Of a DNA stretch of 64,000 bases, positions 1-12,400 are shown one piece after another. The notes beneath the pieces were generated by a model. It was given only the letters and a program-made list of their open reading frames with translations, searched no databases and had not been told where the DNA came from. Every line of letters begins with the position of its first letter. The stretch's first letter is position 1. Source of the stretch: Pogostemon cablin (taxonomy: Eukaryota > Streptophyta > Magnoliopsida > Lamiales > Lamiaceae); the NCBI GenBank assembly GCA_023678885.1, contig CM042985.1:4018985-4082984 (forward strand), in the 5' to 3' direction. A program made the translations under genes and the position numbers.

Positions 1-1009
1 ATGTAAAGTCATATCACTGTAAATCAAATAGATAGGTTGAGGCTGTTGACAATTGTTGACAGAATAAGTCTGTGTTTGTCGATTAGTTGCTTGCTTTATT
101 GGAGTTAGGAGTAAATTTTGGTTTTACAAATTTTTATTATTTGCTCCAAAATGGTTACCATTTTGACGGTATTTCTACTAATGTACGGGGCAGCAATATA
201 TTAGAATAGTGTATTTTGTAGCATCACAATTCACAACCATAAATAAGTAGAAATTGGGCGAAATACAAGTTGTTTTATGCAGTGTTACACGTTTCATTTT
301 AGCAATCATGTCAGATGTAGCACCCCAGTGTGTACTTACACATCAGTGGTGCATGGTTGCTTGCATAAGCAACACCTCATCCTGCCTATGTTGATTGAAG
401 CCTAATTTGGGTGCTTAAACCAAAATACAGGGCCATGGACCATCTATCCCTGATGGAGCTCAGTTAGAACCTTAAGGCGCATTTAAGAACACTAAGTGCA
501 AGAGGTTCATATAATCATCATCATCATTAAGGTGAATAGAAAGCTTTTCTATTCTTTACAAACAAAGCATGGACCTATTTTCTTATTATCTAGTATATTT
601 GATGCACCACGGACAACTTTTATACTCACTTTCGACATCTGATTGCTAACACCAGCAGTAAAGTTGCAGAGTCAACAAAGCATATGTCAGTGAACAGAAA
701 GTGTATTAACAAACACTAGTTGCTACACATGAGATAGAAAAAAAATTGTATGTTCTTTTCATGTAGGAAGGACTCCTAATAACTTCAAAGCGCTATGAAA
801 CTACATGACTCTGGATGCACTTCTAAGGATACAACAATTCTTGCATAATTTGATCACGTGTTTGCCAAAAAATTTTCATAAGAACCTCAGAGCAGAGTAC
901 TATCACGTGGATTTAATTAAGACAGATTGATAGCCCCAAGGATCAAACAATTGTGAAAAAATAAAAAATTATTCCTTAAAAGAGATTGATTATATTAATG
1001 AACACTCAC
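1..1009 (-). other. Intron 2 (5' part) of the thioredoxin h gene
   Basis: This stretch starts with the GTGAGT donor directly after thioredoxin exon 2 on the minus strand and runs off the left edge. I found no reverse-complement match to a WCGPC active-site exon, so the catalytic exon must lie outside the window. The sequence is AT-rich and holds no other gene that I can support. Confidence 0.6.
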
Positions 1010-1363
1010 AATTTTTCCATCTCTCTTTGCTTCTGCCATCTTTTGTTCCCAAACGTCCTTTGTTGTGACCAGGTGCACATTACCACCAGAAAATTCAACT
1101 TCATGATCATCATCCCCTTCATCAGCACTCTGTGCAGAATCAAAGGGAAAAAGAACACTTAATCCAGTAAAGAACAAAAAGTGAGTTTCAAGCAAATAAT
1201 CCACTTCGAAATACAAGATATAAATAAAAACAGTTTAAGAGGAATGTAATTGCAAATAATTCACAGAAGACGAATTAGAAACTAATTAAAATACAATTTC
1301 TAAACAGGAAAACAACTAATTAAATTGAGAAAATCTGCATACCCTAGCTAAACATTGCCCCAT
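1010..1363 (-). CDS. TRXH9: Thioredoxin h-type (H9-like), 5' exons only; partial
   Basis: Two exons are visible: 1343-1363 (MGQCLAR, followed by GTATGC) and 1010-1129 (preceded by CTGCACAG, followed by GTGAGT), both phase 0. They encode 47 residues of the N-terminal extension and first strand/helix of an h-type thioredoxin: an acidic SADEGDDD stretch, then VEFSGGNVHLVTTKDVWEQ and AKRDGKI. Gly2 and Cys4 fit the myristoylation/palmitoylation site that anchors TRX h9-class proteins to membranes. The family reduces disulfides through a WCGPC motif, but that part lies beyond the left edge, so catalytic competence cannot be judged. Assignment to the h9 subgroup rests on the N-terminal extension; h4/CXXS-like members are the alternative. 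Confidence 0.82.
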
Positions 1364-2340
1364 TGGCACAACTCGAATTTACACCCAAAACCAGCACAGA
1401 GCGAACAACCTTTTACCTGAGAGCAAAAAAAGCACATAAGATCAATTCAAATCCAGTAAATCTCAGCCACAAAATCAAAACAAGCTGCACAAATTAAAAA
1501 ACCACAATAAATGGTCATAATTAAGCTACGCCATTAACGGTTTCCATATCCTACAACAAAAATCTCTCGAAGGTATACTGTTCACCACAATACCTACGAA
1601 TTGGACGCCCAATTATCAAAACCGACCAAAATTTCACACCACAACGCGAAATAAGAACCAGAAATGCGAAAATAACAGGTCAGACTGAAAAATTCAGTTG
1701 AGGATTTGAGGTTTTAGGGTTAATCTGAAGTTGAAAAGGCGGAATGTTGAATTTATACAAGATAAGAAATACCTTGACCGTAGCGACGGCTCTTGAGTCT
1801 GAAAGAATAAGATTCCGCGGAATTTTCTAGAAAGATAGATCGTTGAAAAAATTCGAAAATTCGAACAGCATAAATTGCAAGAGTTTGGAGAAAGAACCCT
1901 ATCAGATGGGTCTACGGTCTACCATCGATACAGATTGCCCCCACAATCCCCATGAGAATTCCAATACGTCATTGTTGTGTGTCGTTCTGTGCCTACTTTA
2001 CACGTATGCAATTACGCTTCCAGGAACCCAACTCTAATCATGCATTAACGTATTATTATCTGCGCTTAATTTTGCGATCAATTTAGAAACACGTCTTAAT
2101 GTCCGTATTAGCATTAATCACGACTCTAATTAAGCCGTATGTCTGTCTGTTCATCACTCAAATTGGTTAATTCTTTTTTTTTTTTTTGATACCGAGGTTC
2201 CGGACTTACGCCCGACTAGTCCTCGAGGAAACAGTTCCGGGCTTATAATCATGTGTAGTCGTCGTCATTCGTCAATAACCAAGTCAGTTAGGCCAAATTT
2301 TATCAACATCCCACGTGATGAAATATATTGTTACACATTC
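1364..2340 (-). promoter_or_regulatory. 5' UTR and promoter region of the thioredoxin gene
   Basis: Upstream (rightward) of the thioredoxin ATG. On the minus strand CAAG/GTATTTC near 1772 and CAG/GTAAAAG near 1417 look like donors, so a 5'-UTR intron is plausible but not proven. No clear TATA box was found. The right part (about 2190-2340) is a moderately GC-rich stretch that looks like a dispersed repeat; I cannot name it. Confidence 0.35.
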
Positions 2341-3644
2341 TCCGCCACACTCACTTAACATGGACAAACAATTACAATAAATATTAGTAGTAAATACTAA
2401 CTAATTACTTCTAAATTATTTATTAATAATTACTATATTTAAACATAAATTGGGCATAGTTGCCATCCTATATTTTATCAAGAATATTCCCTCCTCCCAT
2501 CCAAATAGCACCATTTTATTATATTGGACATCATGTCCAAATTGCACAATTTTTCTCTTTTAGTAAAAAAGGCCCACCAATGGCCCACCATTACCCATTA
2601 CATATCTCTAATACACCTACCCACTTTACATAAAATAATAATACTTCTTAACCTACGTGCAAAAAACAAATGGTGAACTTTGACCTGGATGAAGAGAGTA
2701 GTTGTCTTCACTTTTTTTAAAAAAAAAATAGTTATCAATTTTTATTTTCTCATTACTTTTCATAAATCAGTCTTGAACAAATATTTATATTGCAAACGTT
2801 GTTTTTTTACGTGGATCAAAAAACATTACTCACTCCATCCATTCTAAGATGTTTGTTTGCTTTTTGCACATGAATTAAGGAATATTATTATTATATATAA
2901 AGTGGATAGTTGTATTAGAGAAAATTGGTGGAACATATACTTTAGTCGTGAACGGAGTCAGTACATAATATTTTATTAAACTCTGTTTTGAGATTTTAGC
3001 ATGATAGATTCTAACTTTTTGTTAAATCAATTTTTAAAAATAAGGAGGTAATATATGTGAAAGACTAAGAGTAGAATGTCATGTCTAAAAGGTAATCTAA
3101 TCTTACTAAACCCAACTAGTACAAGAATTTAATATAAAAAAAAAAAAACAGAAAACAAACAAGCCCCAGCATTGATTTAAATAGAAACAATTCTCAATGT
3201 ATAGGAAACTTTGAAACCGTTTTAAAAAAATAAAAATAAAAAAAAAACCATCTCCACCATAGGCAAATTCATCAATATTGCCAGATCACAAGATAGAACT
3301 ACTTGAAAGTCGATACAAATCTGATATAACATTCTAAAGCAACAACAGAACGATCACATAAGTCCATACATCAACCAGTAAATAGACACAAGTGATAATT
3401 AAGATTACAATTCCACGCCTGACTGAAAAACAGATTTCACACAGCATAAGATCCTACACACAATAAAATATAACATCAACTCACTGTTTCATTTCTCACT
3501 TGTATTGCCCTAATCAGTACTCGAGCCCAAAAACCAGCGATTTAAATGGAATCACACACATCCATCTGCATTGCTTACAATAATTTATGATTTGCGGAGT
3601 TATACTAGAATGATGCTATAAAAGGACAGCTAGAGTGTCTTTTG
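2341..3644. other. Spacer plus 3' UTR of the E2 gene
   Basis: AT-rich DNA with A/T runs. Around 2835-2963 there is a degenerate MITE-like stretch resembling the CTCCATCC/GGAGT Stowaway-type elements elsewhere in the window. Roughly 3490-3644 is probably the 3' UTR of the minus-strand E2 gene. Nothing else is recognised. Confidence 0.4.
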
Positions 3645-5097
3645 TCATCCCATGGCATATTTCTGTGTCCAGCTACGTGCAGTGGTCTCGTACTTGGACC
3701 TATCAGTCTTGTACATATGGGCTATCTCGGGCACAAGTGGATCGTCAGGATTTGGATCAGTGAGCAATGAGCAAATTGAAAGCAGCACCTAATTAACAGG
3801 GGCAATAGTCAACAATGTAACTAACTGTTTGAATATATATAGGTTTTATAGCAATTTTAAGAATATAAAATCAGAAGCAATTCTCATAAATGAAGTAGAC
3901 TAAAATGACATACAAGTCATTCATTGAAACTTGAAAGTACCGTAGATACTCTTTTAGATGTTGTTTCATCTCATATTCAATATAACTATGTCACATGTGC
4001 TGTGAACATTAACACATACACACGATATATGTTATAACATTTGAATTTAATATAAAACGCTGCAATGTATGATCCCCAATGAGATTCTTCCACCAATATC
4101 AGGATATATAAAATTTCCAAGCAAAACAAAACATGAAGCTTCAAGACCAGAAAGAACAATAAATAAATAAATAATACCTTTGAGATGGTGAGAGCCGGGC
4201 TCCATTGTTCTTTAAGGATATCAAGACAGATGCTTCCATTACTATTGATGTTCGGGTGAAAAACTTTAGTCTTAAAAGCAACCTAAGAAGTGCATACCAT
4301 TAGAACTCAAATCAAAAGTATAACAGAGATTTTTAAACACCTGTAAAATTCACCAGTAAAAGAATTTCAGATCTGAAAATCATCGTCGCTTCTGACTAAA
4401 TTTAAACAGAAAAAAGAACTGCTAAGGAAGTTATCTTATACTCCAAAAACGGAAGAAATTACAAAAAGAATACCTTAGGGGGCTTGAACGGGTAATCTGG
4501 AGGGAAGTGGATGGTAACAAGGAAAACACCTCCTGCATATGGGCTATCTGTGGGACCCATAATGGTTGCTTGCCAATGAAACATATCTTCAGCAACAGGT
4601 CCTGAAACAAGGAAAATTAACCCTCCCATAACACATTGTATTACAAAAAAAAACTATGCATTCCAATGGAGGAAATCACACGGCAGCAAAACAACACACT
4701 CAAATGGAAAGATAGAGAATGCAGAAGTTAATATTTGGTGCACCAAGAAGACTTCCACTGTCTTCACCACCATTGTCTAATGCTTATTGCTAGATCATTG
4801 TGCCTATCAATTCCAATATGGCAACAGTCTAACCTATAAATTAATCCTTTCCTACTTCAATTGCATTAGAAGAAAATAAAAGTACAGTGGCCTAGAAGCT
4901 CTTAGAAGATATCACAACATGTCCAATCAAAGGCAGGGGGATATTGCTTCAAATTCATACAATAATACGCAGATGACGACACTGTAACGCGTTATAATAC
5001 AAACCAATACGAAACAATCAAAGTTACCGGCACTGCAAGAAGTAGGAGGATCTTTCTGCAAATCCTTGAGCTCCTTCAGAATACGCTTCGAAGCCAT
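3645..5097 (-). CDS. UBC: Ubiquitin-conjugating enzyme E2 (UBC8/10/28 group), complete
   Basis: Four exons join in frame: 5028-5097, 4474-4601, 4178-4282, 3645-3788 (447 nt, 148 aa, the usual length of this E2 group). The protein starts MASKRILKELKDLQKDPP and ends KYAMG. The active-site region reads HPNINSNGSICLDILKEQW, with the catalytic Cys in SICLD and the HPN motif ahead of it; TDPNPDDPLVPEIAHMYK matches the C-terminal helices. It accepts ubiquitin from E1 and passes it to RING E3 ligases in cytosol and nucleus. All introns are GT-AG and no residue expected of a working E2 is missing. The exact paralogue (UBC8, 9, 10, 11, 28) cannot be fixed without a tree. Confidence 0.97.
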
Positions 5098-5440
5098 CGC
5101 TTCAACGAGTCAACAGAACTACAATACACAAGACTACAAACAAAAATGAAAATAAGAACAAGGAAATGGAATTTACACTACAGATCAAAGCAAGGCCAGT
5201 AGTATAAGACGAAACATTGCGTAAATAAGCAGAAAAAACCCCTAAAACTAATAAGAAATGGAATACCTTGGAAGCAATATCCTGATTATGAACGGCGGTA
5301 GGTCGAAGCGAGCAGATCAGAACAAGGAAAACGACCAACTGGAGGGTTAAGCCTGAAATTGAAGAAGAAAACCCCTGGAGTTAGCTTTCGATGTCCCCTG
5401 ATCTACTCTCTTCTTCCTTGAAAATGCAGGGTGGTTTCCC
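5098..5440 (-). promoter_or_regulatory. 5' UTR with probable intron of the E2 gene
   Basis: On the minus strand a donor GCTTCCAAG/GTATTCC lies at about 5264, and pyrimidine-rich sequence runs towards the ATG at 5097, consistent with a 5'-UTR intron as is common in plant UBC genes. The upstream UTR exon would extend to about 5420. The intron acceptor was not resolved. Confidence 0.45.
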
Positions 5441-6314
5441 ACGCGCCTTCCTTGGTGGAGAGATCTTGTATTTTCTCGTTAGATTCTCTTATATCCTCTC
5501 CTCATGTCCTCATCGATAATCTTAAAGTCAATGTCTCGTGTATCAAGCCCGACTCGATCCGAAATTTATATTCTTTTATTTATATTGAACTTAAATATTC
5601 TGTATTATAAATAAATTTACACTTATTATTTTTGTTAGTCACATAATCAAGTTTACACCGTCAACTTCTCAGCACTTTAATTTTTAAATTGTCATCAATT
5701 TATAATTCACATAACTTACTTTATAATCTACTTATTATTTAAAAATATCAAATTAGCCCTAAAAGCAAATAAATCTTTTTTTCTAAAATTTCATATAAAC
5801 GTTACCTATGAACTTCCAAATTAGCCCTAAAAACAAATAGAAAAGCAAATTTCTTAGAACTTTATATGTACAGTAACTATGAACTTCAGTATATCACAAA
5901 AGATGTATGTTATATCCTTTAATATAAAAGTGACAGACTTGTATTAAAATATGAGATCATTTCACAATAAGACTATTTTACGTTTTTATAATTTGTTATA
6001 ACTTTTTATTAAAGACAATATTGTTTTTCTTTTAGTGATATCAGTTTTTATTTATAAATTACTCCCTCCGCCCCAGGAAAGTCTGCACCCCTCTTTTCGG
6101 CACGGAGATTAAGAAAGTGATAACTTTTAAGAGTATTATTGTATTTTTGGTAATAAATAAATGATAAAGTATGTTATTTATGAAATATTTCTAGTTCATA
6201 ACAATATTACCAATTTTCATCAATTGAGTGTCACTTTTAATTACTAGTTTTTTTAAAAGACGTGCAAGTCGCAATCATGTTATAATTTGTAATGATATTT
6301 AAACGACTTATATA

Positions 6315-6536
6315 CTCCCTCCGTCTATGTAAAGTGTTATTTTTCCTTTTTACACATGAATTAAGAAGTATTATTGTGTAATGTGTAGTGGGTAGTTGTA
6401 TTAGTAGGAGTGTGGACTCATATTTTAATTATACTAGTGGGTGTGTGATTCCCATTTGTGTAAAAAAGAAAATGAGACTCTTTAGGTGGAACACCCAAAA
6501 TGGAGAAAATATACTCTTTGGGTAGGAAGAAGGGAG
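6315..6536. mobile_element. Stowaway-like MITE with TA target duplication
   Basis: Starts CTCCCTCCGTCTATGT and ends AAGAAGGGAG, flanked by TA on both sides. The interior carries AATGTGTAGTGGGTAGTTG and GTGTAAAAAAG motifs shared with the copies at 33967 and 32183. The TA duplication and CTCCCTCCGT ends are typical of mariner-derived Stowaway MITEs. Confidence 0.75.
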
Positions 6537-6981
6537 TAAATATATTAAAATAAGTATTGTATAAGAACGTTTAAAGAAATAGATCAAAATATAAGAGCCA
6601 ACAAAAAATATAAAAATGTGTTAACTAAATTAAAAAAATTATTCAATAATACAATAAGAACAAAACATAATTAAAATAATAAATTAGTGCTCATGTATTT
6701 GGATCAGTAGATTTTTATTAGCCAATATCACATGAACAGTGTAAGATGAAATGAACCGAGATGCTAAACCAGGAGCAATCATGTCCCAAACCTGTTAAAA
6801 AATGTTAACATTAAGCCTACGATATTGGACAACAAATAAACACCCATACAACTATTGGATTATCCATGTCATATTCAAATACAGTCTTAATGTTGTTAAC
6901 TCCACTTGCAACTTGTCATGTTCAATTGCCCAATATAACTCTAAAATTGTAATAACATTAGTTAATTGAGAGTATTATATA

Positions 6982-7208
6982 CTCCCTCCGTCCCGCACCA
7001 AGGGTCTATTTTTTCCATTTTGGTCGTCCCACCCAAAGGGTTCTCTTTCCTTTTTTATACACATGGGTCCCACACTCACCCACTAATACAATTAAAATAT
7101 AGGGTACACACTCCCACTAATACAACTACCAACTACACATTAAATAATAATACTCCTTAATCTACGTGCAAAAAAACAAAATACACCCTTAGTGCGGGAC
7201 GTATGGAG
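6982..7208. mobile_element. Stowaway-like MITE with TA target duplication
   Basis: Left end CTCCCTCCGTCCCGCACC pairs with the right end (reverse complement CTCCATACGTCCCGCACT) as a terminal inverted repeat over about 24 bp, flanked by TA. The interior (CACATGGGTCCCACACTCAC, CTACACATTAAATAATAA) is the reverse-orientation version of the family seen at 33967 and 62239. Confidence 0.82.
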
Positions 7209-7284
7209 TATATATTCAAATATTCTTGGCTGAAACAATAACTGGAATATCAATTATTTGGACAACCACTGAAAAGCAAGTATC

Positions 7285-7530
7285 AATAGCAGCTCCGAGC
7301 CCTGCTTGCATTCTTGAATGATGGAGTCTCATATTCAGATCCGAAAGTTAGAAAAAGATAGAGGTATAAAAATCAAGCATATAAGAATCATATTACATTC
7401 ATAAGACAATAGCAGCTCCGAGCCCTGCTTGCATTCCTGAATAATGGAGTCTCATATTCAGATCTGAAAGTTGGAAAATATAGAGGTATAGAAATCAAGC
7501 ATACAAGAATCATATTACAATCATAAGAAA
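7285..7530. repeat. Tandem duplication, two 123-bp units
   Basis: Units 7285-7407 and 7408-7530 both begin AATAGCAGCTCCGAGCCC and align along their full length with about a dozen substitutions and no obvious gaps. No coding potential is seen. Confidence 0.85.
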
Positions 7531-7908
7531 AAAAGTACATTTTTATCATATACATCAGCGATTGTTTATTTATAAGAAAAGATGTGACCTGAAGATCAAA
7601 AGTCTAGAGATCAAGCATCTAAATTAATAATTCATGAGATGAAAAGTCTGCATTGAAATTAATAATTAAGACGATGAATAGCCATGGTTAATGGATTCAT
7701 GCATGTAGTAACTCAAATGAATATCTTAACAATTATTAGGATATAAATTAATGATAAGGGTAAAAATATAGTAAAGAAAAGTAGGTAAGGGCAAACGTGG
7801 AAAAAAATGTTAATATTTGCTAAGACACTTTTAATATATTATGATATAATAATGGTTATCACTCTTATCTATCTGTCTCACACAAGTTTTTAACATATAA
7901 AAAAAAGA

Positions 7909-8192
7909 CAAAGTCCCTTGTGAGACCTTAATTTTGTGAAACGTCTTGTGAGACATGTTAAAGTATGTCTATTATATTGATAAAGTATATTTAATTATTG
8001 TTAAAGTATGTTTTTCAAAGTATAATGAATTATGCATTAAAGTATGATTTTATGGTGTTATAATATGATTCATTATTGACATACTTTAATTAAAAAAATA
8101 AAATTTTAACTATACAATAAATATACTTTAATAATGGGTTGACCCTTCTCACGACCGTCTCACAAAAAATCCTTCTCACAAGAGAATAACTC
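7909..8192. mobile_element. MITE, GTCTCAC family, copy 1
   Basis: The left end (AGTCCCTTGTGAGACC) is inverted at the right end (reverse complement AGTTATTCTCTTGTGAGA). The interior contains repeated AAAGTATG motifs in both orientations and a GGGTTGACC block, as in the second copy at 25449. Confidence 0.65.
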
Positions 8193-8849
8193 AAAAAAAA
8201 TACTTTTAATTTTTCTGAAATAATTAAAAGAATCTTAATCAAATATTAATACTCTATATTCTTTTTTAACCGATAACCAAAAATATTACTTTTCTTAACG
8301 AAAATTACTATCTTAAGTACATGTATAAACGGAAAGGACAGGGCACAAATATGTCTACTCCACAATCTACTCTTATTTCTATTTTCATTATTCTTACCCT
8401 AATATATTATCTTTAATTATATTTTTATTTATAAATATATAAATTTCTAAAAGTTGGTATATCAAATAATTTGCCATATAGTAATAATAATAATGGAGTA
8501 TATATACTATAATAATCTCTTATATATACTAATTGAAATATGTTATTATCGGGGTTAATCCGCATAACATTAACATTGAGGGGAGATGCCTAATTTTATG
8601 AATTAATAATTAAGATTTTTATTAAAAATAATTGTTACTATGGAACAATTTTCATGTTATTTCCGACTGCTTAAATTTTTTTCACATCAGCTTTGAGAAT
8701 TGGGAAGGAAACATGAGAAAGGATGACCAAATAAAAAAAATAAAATTATTACACGTTTTTCCGTTTTGTGTCGGGAAATAGAAAGTCTAACGCCATTTGA
8801 AGCTAAATCTCATGGTTAACATTCAGAGGTTTCATAATCAATTAAAAAA

Positions 8850-9467
8850 AAAAAAAACTCTAATCACCTCTCGCTAAAACCCTTGTCGTTTGAGTGTAAG
8901 TTGTTGTGATTTTCCTTAATATGTTTATTTGTTGAAAGTGTATGCATAAAATCAATCTTAATTTCATCTCTATTCGTTCGTCCCGTATTGCAACATATAT
9001 GTTCCTTACAATCGACGACGATAATGATGTACATTTGATGTTTTTGCAGTGCCGCACTGATATTTGTGTTGAAATCTTGTTTATTTATCTGATTTTCGTT
9101 TTATACATGTAAAAATTGAGATATTAATTCAAGGTGCGCATTTCATTTGGCTTGTGGGATCTGATTTAGGCTTAATTAGGTTGAATTGCATTCTTAGGTC
9201 ATTAATCTGCTGCGAATACCTTTGTTGATTAAACTTGATTTTATTCACATTTCTGTTCTTGTCTTTCTGTTATTACCGTGTTTTCGATTTTGGAGTTTAT
9301 GTGCCAAACACCTCACACAATAAAACATTTTTTGTTTACATTCTGGTAAGATTGTGCCTAAATATTTTAATGTCGAATTCTTTTGAAGACTGTGTAGTTG
9401 GTGGAGCTCGATTCAAGTTTGAAACAGTAGATTGCCACAGTTTTGTGTGTTTTGACCTCATTGACTG
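8850..9467 (+). promoter_or_regulatory. 5' UTR with probable intron of the coiled-coil gene
   Basis: A pyrimidine-rich leader with a GTAAGT donor at about 8897 and a candidate acceptor (TTGCCACAG) at 9440 suggest a 5'-UTR intron of about 540 nt before the ATG at 9468. There is no clear TATA box upstream. Overlapping short frames on either strand have no family resemblance. Confidence 0.4.
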
Positions 9468-12400
9468 ATGGAGGATGACAAGAGGAAGAAGAAGAACAAG
9501 AAGAAGAAGAATAAGCAAGCTGCTAAACAAAATGAAAGTGTTGCACATGATGCAACAGAGTCGACTTCCGATAGTCAAAGTCATGCCCAGGAGGTAGGAA
9601 AGGATAATAATGATCAAGTCTCGATGAATGTAGACGAACCAATTGATGTTAGAGCGGAAATAAAGTCAGATAGGGATGGGAATATTGCTAGTGGCACTGA
9701 AGCTGTAAGTTTGTATTGTTTTTCGTGTGTGTGTGTTTGAGAAATCATTTTATAATGCTGAAATTGGTCTGGTCTTTTTTTATTCTTACACCACCTTTGC
9801 ATGTAGACTAATTTGGCTGAAGCGGAGAAACAGAACTGGTTGAACAGAGAAGTAAGGACAAGCTTGAACTATATATGAAAGTGAATGTATTTTAGTATTT
9901 GTGTATCTTGTATTTTAACCTGAGGGATAACTGCTAACGTGAAGGATAATATAGGCTACCTTTGAAGACAAGATCAAACAACTTCATACTGAAAAGGATG
10001 CTCAGATACAGAAAGAGGTGATCTAAACATACCGTGTTTTTTTTTTATTTAACAATACTTATGGACTTTTCGTTCTCATTCTCTATTTTTCTTATGTATG
10101 TCAATTAATTTAATGAAGAAACACACAACATTGCGTGTTTGTACATCCATTGATGAATATATCCATTTAACATAAACAGGTTGTCATGTGCTTTTACAGG
10201 CTATTGCTTGAAGAAATAATCTCACAGTTGATGAAGGAAAAAGATAGGAGTTCAGAAAAAGAGGTAATTTGGTTAGTTAATTTAGTTTAGATTACAGAAA
10301 TTTGTTAATCATTGTGATGGCTATTCAAGTTCCTTTTTTTTTTAATTAGATATTGACTTATTTGCTATCACAGGCTAGTCTCAAAGACAAAATCAAACAG
10401 TTACAAGATGAAAAGGATGCATTAATGCAGAACGAGGTACTGAATCTTGAACTTCTCTATGAAATTGTCGATCTTAGTCATTCAAAAATCCTTATGGATT
10501 CATGTATTCTAATTTCTTATAGTTATACGAGCACCTTAGCAGTATGTGACAGTGCTGTCTTTTACAGGTTAGCCTTAAGGAGAAGTTCATACAGTTGGAA
10601 AAGGAAAAAGATGCATTGATCCAGAAAGAGGTAATTTTAAAATTTTAAAATAGAGAATCAGATTTAATCAATATTTTGGTTAGCATGTTGTTTCATGGAA
10701 TTCCAATTCTATCTATTTTATGAGTGATTTTTGTGCTTTTTAGTAGCTGTGAACTTTTTTTAATTTAACTTTAACAGGGTAGTCTAGAACACAAACTTCA
10801 ACAATCACAGAGTCAAATAGATGCTTACATGCAGAAAGAGGTAAAAGAGTACATCATTTAATTATTGGGAAGGGTGAATCAAGTGCACACTCTATAATCT
10901 TGCCACTGATATTTTCATGTCTTGCGTTCTGCGCTACATTTTCATTTTTTTTCTTGGAATTTTGGATTCCTAATGTTTATGCATAATTCTTAGGCTAGTC
11001 TTGACACAAAAATTCTACAATTGGAGAGTGAAAAGGATTCTTGGGTCAAGAAAGAGGTAATTTTCATCAAATTCTCAAACTTTAGAGTTTTTAAATTATT
11101 CATCATTTTTGTTGGCATAGTGTCTGAGCTGCTCTAGATACAACCACCACTTCATCACATAAACATCTCACTTTTTAATAACCTGTACCCTGAGAATCAC
11201 AAATTATTTCGTGCAGGCTGATTTGGAGGCAAAAATTATTCAGTTTCAGGATGAAGCTGCATTATTAAATTTGAAGACGGTAAATTTGAGTCTAGTTTAC
11301 CAAGAAATAAGATTTTTTTTTGTTAAAGTTCTAATGTTTGGGTTTTTGACATAGTAAATAAGAAGTTAAGAGTCATTTCATGAATAATTATATGATTACA
11401 GGTGAGCCTAGAAGAAAAGATAAGTCAGTTGGAAAAAGAGAGAGATTCTTGGATGCTGAAAGAGGTAAGCACTGAATTCTTAAACTTGATAGCAACCCGT
11501 GATCCTCCTCCAGCACCAATAGAAATAATCTAGGATGGATATGCTGGTCGTTTTTACTTTGGTGACCTAAACCCTCAGAACATCAACTAATTATTTGTGA
11601 TTCCAATTTAGATTTAGTTGGACCTAGCCAAGTTCGATGGCTCTTTATTAGTTTGGAAACCGAAGCTGAAAGTTTTCACACTTTTGGTTGATCTAGGATT
11701 GATGATTATTATCCATGTGGTATGTAGTCAAATTATTTATTACTTTTGCTAATGTAGCAAGCACTTTAATACTCTACTACTGGCTGTTATCCTTCGAATG
11801 ACCACCATATTTGCCATCTGTGATTGAGTACATTCCAACAGAAAAATTCACATCCAGTCACACTTATTTCCACAAACATATCACACCAATTGTAATCATT
11901 GCACTCATTTCAAATTTGCCCTCCTTTTCTACTATATATCTTACAAAATATTTCATCATTATTATTATTTATTTAAAATATAGAAAAATTTCTCACAACC
12001 ATTTGCACTCTCATGGGTTTGTTCTTTGTGCTAGTATTGCAAATACTGTAGCTTATCTCAACAATTTCATATGCATATGATTTGTGAAGACAGTAATTTC
12101 TCTTTATCGCATGTGCACTTTGTCAGAATGTAGCTACTGATTCTGTTGCCAGCCTGACTAGAGATAACACCAAATTACGAGCTCAGGTACCAATCATAGC
12201 AGTGAATGTTTATTATTAATATAGTTTAGTGTATATGGACTATGTAAAGATTTCTATCTCTAAATATCCATGGTTATTTGTTAACTATCAACTACTAACA
12301 AATATTTATCCTATGATTCTAGTGCTTTTGTAAATAATTTTCAGAAGTGATAACTCCTTTGACATTTCATTCAGAATTGACCAGCCAAAGATTGCCTTAT

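Larger units (their letters stand above)
5441..8849. other. MITE-rich intergenic region
   Basis: No gene is recognised. The DNA is AT-rich and contains the small elements and the tandem repeat listed separately. A truncated element with only a left end (CTCCCTCCGCCCCAGG) begins at about 6062. Short open frames here have no family resemblance. Confidence 0.6.

Noticed and set aside
9336..9802. Two overlapping minus-strand frames opposite the first coding exon of the coiled-coil gene
   Set aside because: They mirror the Lys/Glu-rich exon and adjacent intron; the plus strand has matching splice sites and a conserved exon chain.
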